This document shows, one piece after another, positions 8,206-17,579 of a stretch of 64,000 nucleotides of DNA. The translations under genes and the position numbers were made by a program. The stretch covers positions 248,001 through 312,000 of the forward strand of contig NZ_RKLP01000008.1 of NCBI RefSeq assembly GCF_004011865.1, in the 5' to 3' direction. Origin of the DNA: Prescottella agglutinans. GTDB taxonomy: Bacteria; Actinomycetota; Actinomycetes; Mycobacteriales; Mycobacteriaceae. The notes beneath the pieces are model-generated. The model was not told the DNA's origin. It did no database searches and saw only the letters and a list, made by a program, of their open reading frames with translations. Numbering within the stretch: position 1 is the stretch's first letter; each line of letters starts with the position of its first letter.

Positions 8206-9246
8206 TTACTGCTTGCCGCCCAACAGGTTCTGCAGGTCGTCGAGCACGATCATCGCGCCCGTCGGGCCCAGCGCCAGGAACCAGGTCTCGTCGGACACCT
8301 GGACGGCCTTGCCGTCCTTGACGGCGTTCATACCGGCCCACAGCGGCCCGGCGAGCACCTCGGTCTGGGCGGTGGTGTCGGGCTTGCCGTACGTGGAGTA
8401 GAAGATCCAGTCACCGTCGGCCTGCGTGATGGTCTCGGGGCTCACCTCGACGGCGAGTTCCTCGATGTTCTGGACGTCCGGGCGACGGAGGCCCACGTCC
8501 TGCAGGATCACGCCGATGAACGACAGGTTGCCGTACAGGCGGGTCTTGCCGGTCATGAAGCGCACCAATGAGATCGACGGATCACCCTGGATGCCGTCGC
8601 GGACCTCGTTTGCGCGGGTCTGGTAGTCGTTGAGGACCGACTCGGCCTTCATTTCCTCGCCGACCGTGTCGGCGACGAGCAGGAAGTTCTCCTTCCACGG
8701 GAAGCCCGGGCGGATACCGAACACCGTCGGCGCGATCTGCGACAGCTGCGGGTACAGCTTGTCGGCGCGCAGCTTGCTGCCCAGGATCAGGTCCGGCTGC
8801 AGCGCGGTGATCGCCTCTAGGTTGAGGTTGTTGGTGGTGCCCACGTCCGGGACGCCCGCCAACTTGTCCGCCAGGTACGACGGCTGACCCGACGCGCCCT
8901 CCGGGCTCGCGATGCCGACCGGGGTGATGCCGAGCGACAGCACGTCGTCCAGCTCGCCGCCGTCGAGCACGATCACGCGCTCCGGCTTCTTCTCGATCAC
9001 GGTCTCGCCCATGGCGTGCTTGACGGTGCGGGGGAACTGGCCGGGCTGCGCGTCGCTGCCCAGTTCCGCGGTGGCGGTGTCGGCCGTCGCGAACAGGCGC
9101 CCGCCGGTCGCGACGTCGGTGTTGCCGGCCGGGGCGTCGGCGGCGTTGTCGGAGGAGCCGCACGCGGTGGCGGCGAACACGGTTGCGAGCGCGATCATCG
9201 CAACACGAACCGAGGCCCGCTTGCGGAAGGAGGATCGAACGAACAT
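8206..9246 (-). CDS. Iron-siderophore ABC transporter substrate-binding lipoprotein (346 aa)
   Basis: The protein has a basic N-terminus, a hydrophobic stretch and a lipobox-like ATAC ending at Cys29, so it is probably a membrane-anchored lipoprotein on the outer face. The following domain is a class III (FecB/FhuD-type) binding protein: a KPERVIVLDGGELDDVLSLG strand-loop near the start and a LEAITALQPDLILGS motif are typical. It would deliver ferric siderophore to a permease-ATPase not encoded in this window. An iron box covers the predicted -10 element and touches the start codon, so repression by iron-loaded IdeR/DtxR is expected. A TAGCCT hexamer six bases upstream of the ATG indicates a leaderless transcript. 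Confidence 0.88.
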   Translation of the reverse strand: MFVRSSFRKRASVRVAMIALATVFAATACGSSDNAADAPAGNTDVATGGRLFATADTATAELGSDAQPGQFPRTVKHAMGETVIEKKPERVIVLDGGELDDVLSLGITPVGIASPEGASGQPSYLADKLAGVPDVGTTNNLNLEAITALQPDLILGSKLRADKLYPQLSQIAPTVFGIRPGFPWKENFLLVADTVGEEMKAESVLNDYQTRANEVRDGIQGDPSISLVRFMTGKTRLYGNLSFIGVILQDVGLRRPDVQNIEELAVEVSPETITQADGDWIFYSTYGKPDTTAQTEVLAGPLWAGMNAVKDGKAVQVSDETWFLALGPTGAMIVLDDLQNLLGGKQ

Positions 9247-9264
9247 TAGGTCAGGCTAGCCTGT
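9246..9264 (-). promoter_or_regulatory. Iron box (IdeR/DtxR-type operator) on a leaderless promoter
   Basis: TTAGGTCAGGCTAGCCTGT matches 15 of 19 positions of the IdeR consensus TTAGGTTAGGCTAACCTAA. It overlaps the first base of the ATG (9246) and fully covers the minus-strand -10 hexamer TAGCCT (9253-9258), so a bound repressor would exclude RNA polymerase. Confidence 0.82.
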
Positions 9265-9323
9265 GCGAGTCGTGATCCTTCCGGCGGGAGTCCCGAGACG
9301 AGTGGTGGTCGCCAGACAACGAA

Positions 9324-9358
9324 AAAGACCCCGTCCGAACGAGTCGGACGGGGTCTTT
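9324..9358 (-). terminator. Intrinsic terminator of the tRNA-Pro gene
   Basis: A perfect 15-bp stem (9324-9338 with 9344-9358) with a five-base loop is followed on the minus strand by TTTTTC. It lies 14 bases after the tRNA 3-prime end and is the clearest classical terminator in the window. Confidence 0.85.
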
Positions 9359-9372
9359 CTGTTCTTCACTGG

Positions 9373-9446
<74 letters not shown>

Positions 9447-9501
9447 GTGTTGAACCTCGGATAGCTTACAACACTGTTTCGGTAGGGATTAAATCGGCTG
9501 G

Positions 9502-10479
9502 TCAGCGGCCCAAAACGGCGCCCTCGACGGCCGCCGAGCCGCGCGCGACGGCGGTGTCCTCGCGGGGTGCGGGGACCAGCGTGAGGAGGGTCGCCTCGGG
9601 GCGGCAGCAGAACCGGGCCGGCGCGTACGGCGACGTGCCGACGCCCGCCGACACGTGCAGCCGCATGTGGGCACCCCAGTTCGACGGCCCCTTCACGCGG
9701 GAGCGGTCCAGCTGACAGTTCGTCACCAGCGCGCCGTAGAACGGCAGGCACAGCTGGCCGCCGTGCGTGTGCCCGGCCAGGACCAGGTCGTAGCCGTCGT
9801 CGGCGAACCGGTCGAGTACCCGCGGCTCGGGGGAGTGCGTGATGCCCAGCTTGAGCTGCGCGAGCGGATTCGGCGGACCCGCGATGGTGTCGTAGCGGTC
9901 CCGCTTGAGGTGCGGGTCGTCGACGCCGGCCGACGCGATGCGCACACCCGCGACCTCGAGGTCGCGGTGCACGTGGGTGACGTCGAGCCAGCCGCGCTCG
10001 GTGAACGCGGCCCGCAGATCCGCCCACGGCAGCGGCGCGCCGAGCACCCGGCGGTGCTCCTTCTGGAAGTACTTGAACGGGTTCTTCGGCTTGGGGGCGA
10101 AGTAGTCGTTGCTGCCGAACACGAACAGGCCCGGACGCGCCAGCAGGCCGCCCATCGACTGCACCACCGCCGGAACCGACTTGGGGTGCGACAGGTTGTC
10201 GCCGGTGTTCACGACGAGGTCCGGTTCGAGCCGGTCGAGTTCGCGCAGCCAGTTCTGCTTGAGCTTCTGGTTCGGCATCATGTGCAGATCGCTGATGTGC
10301 AGTACCCGCAGGGTCGCCGAGCCCGGTGCCAGGACCGGCATGGTCGCCTCCCGCAGTGCGAACGCGTTGCGTTCGATCAGTGAGGCGTAGCCGATGCCCA
10401 GTGCGGCGGCGCCCGCGGTGGCGAGCGCGGCCCGGTTCAGGGCGCTGCGGTTCGGGGTACGGGGCGACAGATAAGGCAC
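9502..10479 (-). CDS. Calcineurin-like metallophosphoesterase with N-terminal membrane anchor (325 aa)
   Basis: Dinuclear-metal phosphoesterase motifs appear in order: HISDLHM (D-x-H), VNTGDNLSHPKS (GD), GSNDYFAP (GN-equivalent, here GSND) and AGHTHGGQ (GHxH). A hydrophobic segment (about residues 17-35) precedes the domain, so it is probably membrane-anchored like YkuE-type enzymes. Start GTG 10479 is chosen because TATTCT ends seven bases upstream, fitting a leaderless mRNA; the adjacent GTG at 10482 is also possible. It diverges from the yqeY gene with only 67 bp between starts. In M. tuberculosis a homologous gene (Rv3683) adjoins ponA2. Substrate unknown; some relatives act on cell-envelope lipids. 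Confidence 0.82.
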   Translation of the reverse strand: MPYLSPRTPNRSALNRAALATAGAAALGIGYASLIERNAFALREATMPVLAPGSATLRVLHISDLHMMPNQKLKQNWLRELDRLEPDLVVNTGDNLSHPKSVPAVVQSMGGLLARPGLFVFGSNDYFAPKPKNPFKYFQKEHRRVLGAPLPWADLRAAFTERGWLDVTHVHRDLEVAGVRIASAGVDDPHLKRDRYDTIAGPPNPLAQLKLGITHSPEPRVLDRFADDGYDLVLAGHTHGGQLCLPFYGALVTNCQLDRSRVKGPSNWGAHMRLHVSAGVGTSPYAPARFCCRPEATLLTLVPAPREDTAVARGSAAVEGAVLGR

Positions 10480-10546
10480 CACCTCAGAATACGGGTGTCC
10501 GCAATGAAGGTGCAGGACACCGCACCGGGCGCGTACCGTTCGGCGC

Positions 10547-11023
10547 ATGGCCGACACCGCTCCCACGCTCAAGTCCAAGCTCCGCGCCGACCTCACCACC
10601 GCGATGAAGGAGAAGGATCAGCTGCGGCTGTCCACACTGCGCATGATCCTCGCCGCGGTGCAGACGGAGGAGACCTCCGGCAAGGAGGCCCGCGAACTCA
10701 GCGACGACGAGGTCCTCAAGGTCCTCGCCAAGGAGTCGAAGAAGCGCGGCGAGGCCGCCGAGGTCTACACCGAGGCCGGACGTGGCGAACTCGCCGCCAC
10801 CGAGCGCGCCGAGGCCCAGGTCATCGACTCCTACCTGCCCACCCCGTTCACCGACGCCGAACTGGCCGACGTCGCCGACACCGCCATCGCGCAGGTCGCC
10901 GAGGAACTCGGTGAGCGCCCCGGCCCGCGGCAGATGGGTCAGGTCATGAAGGCGGCCACCGCCCTCGCCGCCGGCAAGGCCGACGGATCGCGGCTCTCCA
11001 AGGCCGTCAAGGACCGCCTGTAG
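10547..11023 (+). CDS. GatB/YqeY domain-containing protein (158 aa)
   Basis: This is a stand-alone YqeY protein, the tail domain shared with the GatB subunit of tRNA-dependent amidotransferase. Seen features are the N-terminal helical unit (KSKLRADLTTAMKEKDQLRL), the REAE-like middle, and the C-terminal GPRQMGQVMKAATALAAGKADGS segment typical of the family. Length matches the usual 145-160 residues. TACCGT ends eight bases before the ATG, so the transcript is probably leaderless. Cellular role is not established; a tRNA-related function is inferred from the GatB homology. Confidence 0.88.
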   Translation: MADTAPTLKSKLRADLTTAMKEKDQLRLSTLRMILAAVQTEETSGKEARELSDDEVLKVLAKESKKRGEAAEVYTEAGRGELAATERAEAQVIDSYLPTPFTDAELADVADTAIAQVAEELGERPGPRQMGQVMKAATALAAGKADGSRLSKAVKDRL

Positions 11024-11030
11024 CCCCGCG

Positions 11031-11600
11031 TCACGCCGACGCGGTCGTCGCCGCGAAGACGTCGACGATCGCGTCGCAGAACGCGGGCAGGTCGTGGGGA
11101 TTGCGGCTGGTCACCAGAGCGCCGTCGATCACGACCTCCCGCTCGACGACGTTGCCGCCCGCGTTGCGTATGTCGGTTCGGATGCTCGGGTAGGACGTCA
11201 GTGTGCGGCCGCGGACGACGTCGGCCTCCACCAGCATCCACGGGCCGTGGCAGATCGCGCCGACGGGCTTCCCGGCCTCGACGAAATCGTGGACGAACGC
11301 GACGGCTTTCTTGCTCTGCCGGAGATGGTCGGGATTGGTCGTCCCGCCGGGCAGGATCAGGGCATCGAAGTCGTCGACCGTTAGGTCCAGGTCCGACACG
11401 ACCGCGTCGACGTCGTACCGCCCGGCGGTGTGGACGTCGCCCTTCATCGCCTGGATCCGCCCGATCGACAGCGACAGCAGTCGGGTGGTGGCGCCCGCCT
11501 GCTCGACAGCCTTGCGTGGCTCGACGAGTTCGGACTCCTCGACGCCGTTGGTGGCGAGGATCGCGACGGTGCGTCCCTTCAGTGCGGTGGGGGCGGTCAT
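11031..11600 (-). CDS. DJ-1/PfpI-family type 1 glutamine amidotransferase-like protein (189 aa)
   Basis: The protein has the nucleophile elbow AICHGPW with Cys117 followed by His118, and EES near residue 21-23, as in the PfpI/YhbO/DJ-1 branch. Relatives act as intracellular proteases, glyoxalases or protein deglycases in stress defence; which of these applies is not visible. The ATG overlaps the stop of the upstream DUF2231 gene by four bases (ATGA), so the two form a coupled operon. It converges on yqeY with only seven bases between stops. Confidence 0.85.
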   Translation of the reverse strand: MTAPTALKGRTVAILATNGVEESELVEPRKAVEQAGATTRLLSLSIGRIQAMKGDVHTAGRYDVDAVVSDLDLTVDDFDALILPGGTTNPDHLRQSKKAVAFVHDFVEAGKPVGAICHGPWMLVEADVVRGRTLTSYPSIRTDIRNAGGNVVEREVVIDGALVTSRNPHDLPAFCDAIVDVFAATTASA

Positions 11601-12238
11601 CGGTGTCGTCCAATCGATACGTGGTGGCGGTGGCCGTTCGTGGGCTTCTCCTCCACGGCCCTCTCCTCGGCGGCGGAGTCGACCTCGGCGAGTACCGGGT
11701 CGAACGCGGGGCCGTGGCTGTCGGAGGCCATCTCGAGTCCGGCGCCCTGGCCGTAGACGAGGTGCGCGCCCAGGGCGCCGCCCACCCCGACCGCGGTCAG
11801 GGCCAGCGCGCTCAACGCCGTGGCGGAGAACCCGGGCGCGTTCTTGTGTCGGACGAACGACGCGAGCATCAGCCCGATGCCGGTGGCGTTGGCGCCGGCG
11901 TGCAGCAGCCCCACCCGGCGCTGGCGGATGTCGCGCTCGCTCCAGTCGGCCCAGCCGGTCGCGAGCGTCGGCGGCACGGCGGCCAACCCGACGCCGATCA
12001 GCCGCCGCGCGCCCTGCGGATCGCGGAGCACGACGTCGAAGACGAGGGAACTCGTCCACGCCCCGATCGGGATCGCGACGAGGCCCGGATGCACGGGATG
12101 TCCGAGCCAGTCGCCGCGCAGCCGATCACCGATCGGCGTGCGGCCCAGCCCCGCCTGGATGCGGTGCTGGAGTGCGGCGCTCAGCCCGTCGAGGAACGAC
12201 GCGGACTCGGCCCGGGTGTACAGGTGACGAAGATTCAT
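11597..12238 (-). CDS. DUF2231-type membrane protein (213 aa)
   Basis: The HPVHP motif followed by PIGAWTSSLVFD, with about four hydrophobic segments, identifies the DUF2231 family of small integral membrane proteins. Function is unknown. It overlaps the PfpI-like gene by ATGA, so both products are made together. AGGAG directly abuts the annotated ATG with no spacer, which is unusually close, and no in-frame alternative with better spacing is obvious. Confidence 0.78.
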   Translation of the reverse strand: MNLRHLYTRAESASFLDGLSAALQHRIQAGLGRTPIGDRLRGDWLGHPVHPGLVAIPIGAWTSSLVFDVVLRDPQGARRLIGVGLAAVPPTLATGWADWSERDIRQRRVGLLHAGANATGIGLMLASFVRHKNAPGFSATALSALALTAVGVGGALGAHLVYGQGAGLEMASDSHGPAFDPVLAEVDSAAEERAVEEKPTNGHRHHVSIGRHR

Positions 12239-12283
12239 CTCCTGCGACTACCCGGGACCGGGTCGGGCGAAACCCGGGGAGGT

Positions 12284-14608
12284 TCAGCCGCCGGGCGACG
12301 GCGTCGGACGCGGTGCCGCGGTACCCGACGGCGTCGCCTTCACCGAGCCGTCGCTGACGTAGATCGTCACCGGCGAACCCGGCACCGCCAGCCCCGCCGG
12401 CGCGCTGCCGGTGACGTTGCCCTTGGCGACGTCCGACTTGGTGCTGACCGGGTTCACCGTGAAACCGGCGGCCTTGAGGGCGGCGGTCGCGGCGTCCTGC
12501 GTCATGCCGACGACGTCGGGCACCTGCGCGTTCTGCGAGCCCTTGACGTACTTCTCGTCGACCGCCGGCAGCGCGGTGGGGCCGAAGTCGCCGACGACCG
12601 GCATCAACGCCTGGAACCACGTGCGCGCCGGTTCGGTGCCGCCGTACAGGTTGCCGTCACCGCACGGGCGCAGCGGCGCCGAGCAGATCTCGCCCGGCGT
12701 CGTCGAGTCGCCGTACACCAGCACGCTCGCGGCGAGGTTGTTGGTGAACCCGAGGAAGCCCGACGACATGTGGGACTCGGTGGTACCCGTCTTGCCCGAC
12801 ATCGGCAGCTTCCAGCCTGCCGCATTGGCGGCCGCGTACGACGTGCCACCCGGGGCGTCGTCCTTGCTCATCGCCACCGACAGCGTGTCGGCCAGGCCGG
12901 GAGCGACCACCTGCTCGCACGCCTCCTGGGTGATGGAGACCGGCTTGCCCTCGCGGTCGGTGATCGAATCGATCGGCGTGGGCGGGCACCACTTGCCGTG
13001 CGACGCGAGCGTCGCCGCGACGTTGGCCAGTTCCAGCGGGTTGACCCACGTCGGGCCGAGGGTGAACGAGCCGAGGTTCTGCGACTTCTGCATCTCCGCC
13101 ATGCTCTGGTCACCGAACCCGGACGATCCGGGTGCGGTGTAGGAGCGCAGGCCCAGGCGGACGGCCATGTCGACCGTCGGGGTGACGCCGGTGGACTCGA
13201 TCAGCTTCACGAACGCGGTGTTCGGTGACTGCGCGAGCGCGTCCGTGACCGACAGCTTGGCCGCGTAGTTGGGGCTGGCGTTCTCGACGCAGTAGGTGGC
13301 CGCGGGGCAACCGCGCGCGCCACCGTTACCCATGCCGCGGGCCTCGAAGCGTCGGGGCACGTCGAGCACCGCGCTGGTGCCGAGACCCTTCTCCATCGCG
13401 GCCGCCGTCGTGAAGATCTTGAAGATCGATCCGGCGCCGTGACCGACCAGCGTGTACGGCTGCGGCTGCACGGTCTGCTCGGCGGCGGTGTCGAGGCCGT
13501 ACGCGCGGCTCGACGCCATCGCCAGCACCCGGTGCTGGTCCTGGCCCGGCTGGACCACGTTCATCACGTTCGCGATGCCGTCGAGCTTCGGGTTGGCGTT
13601 GGCGACGAGCGCCGACTTCACCGACGTCTGCACCGACGGGTCGAGGGTCGTCTTGATCGTGTAGCCGCCGCGGTTGATCTGTTCCCGGCTCAGCCCGGCC
13701 GCCGCGAGGTACTGCAGCGCGTAGTCGCAGAAGAAGCCCTGATCGCCGGCCGCGATGCAGCCGCGCGGCAGCGCCTTCGGTTCGGGGAGCACGCCGAGCG
13801 GCTCGGTCTTGGCGGCCCGGATCTCGGTGGCCCGTTCGGGGATGTTCGTGATCATCGTGTCGAGGACCGTGTTGCGGCGCTCGAGGACGCCGTCCGGGTT
13901 CGTGTACGGGTTCAGTGCCGAGCTGGACTGCACCATGCCGGCCAGCATCGACGACTGGGTCAGGTTCAGGTCCTTCGCGTCGACACCGAAGTACGTCTGC
14001 GCCGCGTCCTGGATGCCGAACGAGCCGTTGCCGAACGGCACCAGGTTGAGATACCGCGTGAGGATCTCGTCCTTGCTCAGCTTCTTGTCGAGCGTCAACG
14101 CCATCCGGATCTCGCGGATCTTGCGCGCGGGCGTGGTCTCGATCGCGGCGCGACGTTCGGCGTCGTTCCGGGCCACGACGAGCAATTGGTAGTTCTTGAC
14201 GTACTGCTGGTCGATCGTCGAGGCACCCTGCTGGACCTCGCCGCTGGTCGTGTTCGTCATGAACGCGCGCAGTGTGCCCTGCCAGTCGACGCCCTGATGG
14301 TCGGCGAAGCGCTTGTCCTCGATCGAGACGATCGCCAACTTCATGTCGTTGGAGATCTTGTCGCTCGGGACCTCGAACCGGCGTTGCTCGTAGAGCCACG
14401 CGATCGGGTTGCCGGCGACGTCCGTCATCGTCGTCACCGCCGGAACGGTGCCTTCGACGAGTTCCGCCGAGACGTTGTCGACGGCGTCGGTGGCGCGGTT
14501 GGAGGCGAAGCCGAAGCCTCCTGCCAGCGGAAACATCACTCCGGCAAGGATGACGCCGGCGAGTGCGGAACACCCCGCGAGCTTGGCGATCGTTTTGGCT
14601 CTCGACAC
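12284..14608 (-). CDS. ponA2: Bifunctional class A penicillin-binding protein, PonA2-like (774 aa)
   Basis: A cytoplasmic stub and one membrane segment lead to a family 51 glycosyltransferase domain with the catalytic Glu in IEDKRFADHQG (Glu97). The transpeptidase domain has SIFK (Ser394, Lys397), SPN (461-463) and KTGT (606-609). A single PASTA domain lies at about 695-752, followed by a Pro-rich tail. It polymerises and crosslinks peptidoglycan on the outer face. Domain order and its place next to whiB4 match PonA2 (Rv3682). The GTG start is supported by TACTCT seven bases upstream, consistent with a leaderless transcript. Confidence 0.9.
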   Translation of the reverse strand: MSRAKTIAKLAGCSALAGVILAGVMFPLAGGFGFASNRATDAVDNVSAELVEGTVPAVTTMTDVAGNPIAWLYEQRRFEVPSDKISNDMKLAIVSIEDKRFADHQGVDWQGTLRAFMTNTTSGEVQQGASTIDQQYVKNYQLLVVARNDAERRAAIETTPARKIREIRMALTLDKKLSKDEILTRYLNLVPFGNGSFGIQDAAQTYFGVDAKDLNLTQSSMLAGMVQSSSALNPYTNPDGVLERRNTVLDTMITNIPERATEIRAAKTEPLGVLPEPKALPRGCIAAGDQGFFCDYALQYLAAAGLSREQINRGGYTIKTTLDPSVQTSVKSALVANANPKLDGIANVMNVVQPGQDQHRVLAMASSRAYGLDTAAEQTVQPQPYTLVGHGAGSIFKIFTTAAAMEKGLGTSAVLDVPRRFEARGMGNGGARGCPAATYCVENASPNYAAKLSVTDALAQSPNTAFVKLIESTGVTPTVDMAVRLGLRSYTAPGSSGFGDQSMAEMQKSQNLGSFTLGPTWVNPLELANVAATLASHGKWCPPTPIDSITDREGKPVSITQEACEQVVAPGLADTLSVAMSKDDAPGGTSYAAANAAGWKLPMSGKTGTTESHMSSGFLGFTNNLAASVLVYGDSTTPGEICSAPLRPCGDGNLYGGTEPARTWFQALMPVVGDFGPTALPAVDEKYVKGSQNAQVPDVVGMTQDAATAALKAAGFTVNPVSTKSDVAKGNVTGSAPAGLAVPGSPVTIYVSDGSVKATPSGTAAPRPTPSPGG

Positions 14609-14748
14609 GAGCTACAGAGTACGTCGAACGGACCGGTTGTCCCGCTGCACGACGCAAACTGGACGCTTGTCCGGGGACGAAGAGCGGCTCTGACCCGGGC
14701 AAATGCGACGAAGAATGCACGTGCGTACCAGAATCTACGCTCCCGATC

Positions 14749-14777
14749 TTGCGTAGCGGGCGATCTTTACCTAAATT
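14749..14777 (+). promoter_or_regulatory. Candidate sigma-70 promoter of whiB4
   Basis: TTGCGT (14749-14754) and TAAATT (14772-14777) are separated by 17 bases, a good housekeeping-type promoter in an otherwise GC-rich 297-bp gap between the divergent ponA2 and whiB4. Transcription would start near 14784, leaving a leader of about 120 bases before whiB4. Confidence 0.5.
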
Positions 14778-14905
14778 AGCTCTCGTCAGTGTGATACAGC
14801 TAACACTGGATTAGGAATGTGGTGCAGTTCCCACGTGCTACCTGGGGGACTGCGTGAGCATCCTGAGCGCCGTGGGGAACGGCGTTCGGACTGAAGGGGA
14901 ACCGA

Positions 14906-15229
14906 ATGCACATGACCAGCCCCGCCGCGCGGCTCGACTACGAGCAAGCAGAAGCCCGTATCCAGTGGGTCGCGCAGGCACGATGCCGTGAAATCGACCC
15001 CGACCAGCTCTTCGTCCGCGGCGCAGCCCAGCGCAAGGCCGCAACCATCTGTCGGCACTGCCCGGTCCTCATGCAGTGCGGGGCCGACGCGTTGGACAAC
15101 AAGGTCGAGTTCGGCGTGTGGGGCGGCATGACCGAACGCCAGCGTCGTGCACTGCTCAAGCAGCACCCGGAGGTCGAGTCCTGGGCCGACTTCTTCGACG
15201 CTCAGCGTCAGCACCAGTCCGCGGTCTGA
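14906..15229 (+). CDS. whiB4: WhiB-family iron-sulfur transcription factor, WhiB4-like (107 aa)
   Basis: Four conserved cysteines (Cys27, Cys49, Cys52, Cys58) in the C-x21-C-x2-C-x5-C spacing can hold a 4Fe-4S cluster, and the GVWGG turn (70-74) is the family signature next to the basic C-terminal region. WhiB4 in M. tuberculosis senses oxygen and nitric oxide and controls redox genes; here the same position beside ponA2 and two ArsA-like ATPases supports the assignment. AAGGGGA lies upstream of the ATG; a second ATG two codons later is possible. It is transcribed divergently from ponA2. Confidence 0.9.
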   Translation: MHMTSPAARLDYEQAEARIQWVAQARCREIDPDQLFVRGAAQRKAATICRHCPVLMQCGADALDNKVEFGVWGGMTERQRRALLKQHPEVESWADFFDAQRQHQSAV

Positions 15230-15347
15230 CCGCGGTCGGTCCACGGTCCGAGTCGGTCCTCGTCGGGGAGTAGGTCCGATCGGTCGACGCAACGGACGCG
15301 GCGGCGCCTCGGGCGCCGGTGCTTCCGTCGGCAGGGCCGGCGGTATG

Positions 15348-16487
15348 TCAGCCCTGCCGGGTGAGCTGGTCACCCACCGCGCGCAACGCCTCGAGGTCCG
15401 ACACCTCGAACGGCAGCGACGGCACGCCGATGATGGGTACGTGCTGGTGGGACGCCGTGAACCGGCTCAGCAGCCGCAACTCCCGCTTCGCGGTCACCGC
15501 CCGGTGCGCGTGCACCCGCAGGACCGCGGCGGTCAGCTCGCTCGCCGCGTCGGCCGGCTCGCTCTCGTCCAGCAGGTCGGCGCCGGTGAGGGCGTGGTCG
15601 GCGGACAGTGAGGACAGCGTCGGGTGGGTCCGGTTGAGCACCAGGCCCGCCAGCGGCATCCGGTCGCTGGACAGCCGATCCACGAAGAACGCGGCCTCGC
15701 GCAGCGCGTCGGGCTCGGCGGCCGCGATCACCACGAACTGCGTGCCCTCCTGGCGGAGCAGCTCGTACGTGCGCGTCGCGCGCTCCCGGAAGCCGCCGAA
15801 CATCGAGTCCAACGACTGCACGAACGCCGACGCGTCGGACAGCATCTGGCTGCCGACCACCGTCGAGACACCCTTGAGGGCGAGCCCCATCGCGCCCGTC
15901 ACGAGCCGGCCGATGCCGCGCCCCGGCGCGGTCAGCAGGCGGATCATGCGGCCGTCGAGGAAGGCCCCCAGCCGTTGCGGCGCGTCGAGGAAGTCGAGCG
16001 CATTGCGCGACGGCGGCGTGTCCACGATCACCAGGTCCCACCGGTCGTCGGCCGCCAGCTGGCCGAGCTTCTCCATCGCCATGTACTCCTGCGTGCCGGA
16101 GAACGACGTGGCGACCGTTTGGTAGAAGGGATTCGCGAGGATCTGCTCGGCCTTGTCGGGCGCCGAGTGCTCGAGCACCATCTCGTCGAACGTGCGACGC
16201 ATGTTCAGCATCATCGCGTGCAGCTCGCCGGTCGACCCGGGAGCCAGCTCCACCAACTGCGGCTCGTTGTCGAGGTCCTGCACCCCGAGCGCCTGCGCGA
16301 GCCGTCGGGCCGGATCGATCGTGAGGACGGCGACGCGGCGGCCCTGCTCGGCCGCGCGCAGTGCCATCGACGCGGCGGTGGTGGTCTTGCCGACGCCGCC
16401 CGCACCGCAGCACACGACGATGCGGGTCTTCGGGTCGGCGAGGACGCCGCCGAGATCGAGGGCCGGGGCCGTCCGCGGCGGGTTCAT
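15348..16487 (-). CDS. ArsA/Get3-family ATPase, second of pair (379 aa)
   Basis: A deviant Walker A loop of the SIMIBI class, GAGGVGKT (28-35), and a VDTPPS switch motif mark an ArsA/Get3/MinD-like ATPase. There are no paired metal-binding cysteines of arsenite pumps, so arsenic transport is unlikely. The homologous pair in M. tuberculosis is Rv3679-Rv3680, described as anion-transporting-ATPase-like and linked in later work to envelope and metabolite homeostasis. It overlaps the upstream partner by ATGA, so the two are probably made in equal amounts and may form a heterodimer. Confidence 0.85.
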   Translation of the reverse strand: MNPPRTAPALDLGGVLADPKTRIVVCCGAGGVGKTTTAASMALRAAEQGRRVAVLTIDPARRLAQALGVQDLDNEPQLVELAPGSTGELHAMMLNMRRTFDEMVLEHSAPDKAEQILANPFYQTVATSFSGTQEYMAMEKLGQLAADDRWDLVIVDTPPSRNALDFLDAPQRLGAFLDGRMIRLLTAPGRGIGRLVTGAMGLALKGVSTVVGSQMLSDASAFVQSLDSMFGGFRERATRTYELLRQEGTQFVVIAAAEPDALREAAFFVDRLSSDRMPLAGLVLNRTHPTLSSLSADHALTGADLLDESEPADAASELTAAVLRVHAHRAVTAKRELRLLSRFTASHQHVPIIGVPSLPFEVSDLEALRAVGDQLTRQG

Positions 16488-17524
16488 CGCACACCCTGCT
16501 CGGTCAGGCGCTCGGCGAGCTCGTAGAGCCCACCGAGGTCGACGCCGTCCACCAGCGCGGGCAGATGCATGCGGGCCACCTTCACGTCGTCGAGTTGCGC
16601 AGCGCTCTCGTCCTGCGCGGCCAGCGTGGCCGCGTGCTCGATCGTCTCGGTCAGCAGCCCGGCGAAGTCGTCGTCGGACAGCGTGATGCCCGCCCGTGCC
16701 AGGCCCTTGCGGACCGCGGCGGCGTCGACCCGGCCCTTCGCGGCGTCGGCGAGCGCCTCCTGCGGCAGGAACGCCGTGTTGGTGCGGTTGACGATCACCG
16801 TGCCCAGATGCAGATCGGCGGCCGCGAGCTCGGCGACAGCGTCCGCGGTCTCCTGCACCGGGAGCGCCTCGAGCAGCGTGACGAGATGCACGACGGTCTC
16901 GTCCGAGTGCAGCAGGCGCACCACGCCCTGGCTCTGCGAATGGATCGGCCCACCCTTCGCCAGCTCCGACATCGCGCGCGTCACGTCGAGGAACTTGCCG
17001 ATCCGGCCGGTCGGCGGCGCGTCCACCACGACGGCGTCGTACGCGCGGCGGCCGGACTTGTCGGTGCGTACCGCGCACTCCTTGATCTTGCCGGTGAGCA
17101 GGACGTCACGCAGGCCCGGCGCGAGCGTCGTCGCGAACTCGACGGCGCCGATCTTCTTCATCGCGCGGCCCGCGAAGCCCAGGTTGTAGAACATGTCGAG
17201 GTACTCGAGGAACGCGGTCTCGAGGTCGACCGCGAGCGCGAACACCTCGCCGCCGCCCTCGGCGGTCGCGATCTTGGTCTCCTGCGGCGGGAGCGGCGGC
17301 ACGTCGAACAGCTGCGCGATGCCCTGTCGGCCCTCGACTTCGATGAGCAGCACGCGCCGTCCGCCGGCGGCGAGCGCGAGCGCCAGCGCGGCGGCCACGG
17401 TGGACTTGCCGGTGCCGCCCTTGCCGGAGACGAAGTGCAGTCGCGCCGCGCCTGCGTTGGAAGGCCATGCCGGCTCGCCGGGGTGCGGCCGCCCGTGGGC
17501 GGCCGGATCTGTCGGTGCTGCCAC
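16484..17524 (-). CDS. ArsA/Get3-family ATPase, first of pair (346 aa)
   Basis: The N-terminal GKGGTGKS loop (about residues 34-41) and the [15 protein letters not shown] switch region identify the same SIMIBI family as the downstream partner. The GTG at 17524 is chosen because TAGGCT lies seven bases upstream, consistent with a leaderless transcript; GTG 17530 is the alternative. The ORF is open further upstream but would overlap the divergent small gene. The two ATPases overlap by four bases. Role in the cell is inferred from the family: nucleotide-dependent handling of client proteins or small molecules at the membrane. Confidence 0.83.
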   Translation of the reverse strand: MAAPTDPAAHGRPHPGEPAWPSNAGAARLHFVSGKGGTGKSTVAAALALALAAGGRRVLLIEVEGRQGIAQLFDVPPLPPQETKIATAEGGGEVFALAVDLETAFLEYLDMFYNLGFAGRAMKKIGAVEFATTLAPGLRDVLLTGKIKECAVRTDKSGRRAYDAVVVDAPPTGRIGKFLDVTRAMSELAKGGPIHSQSQGVVRLLHSDETVVHLVTLLEALPVQETADAVAELAAADLHLGTVIVNRTNTAFLPQEALADAAKGRVDAAAVRKGLARAGITLSDDDFAGLLTETIEHAATLAAQDESAAQLDDVKVARMHLPALVDGVDLGGLYELAERLTEQGVR

Positions 17525-17579
17525 GGGCACGAGCCTATAAGTCGAGGAGCGCGCACGTGCGGGGGATAGGCTCCACGGC

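Noticed and set aside
15329-15359. Hairpin GGCAGGGC/GCCCTGCC as terminator between whiB4 and the ATPase gene
   Set aside because: One arm lies inside the coding end of the ATPase gene and the loop is 13 bases; evidence is too weak for a feature.
16484-17524. Calling the ATPase pair arsenite pump subunits (ArsA)
   Set aside because: The conserved metal-binding cysteines of ArsA are not seen, there is no arsB or arsR nearby, and the gene order matches the mycobacterial Rv3679-Rv3680 pair.
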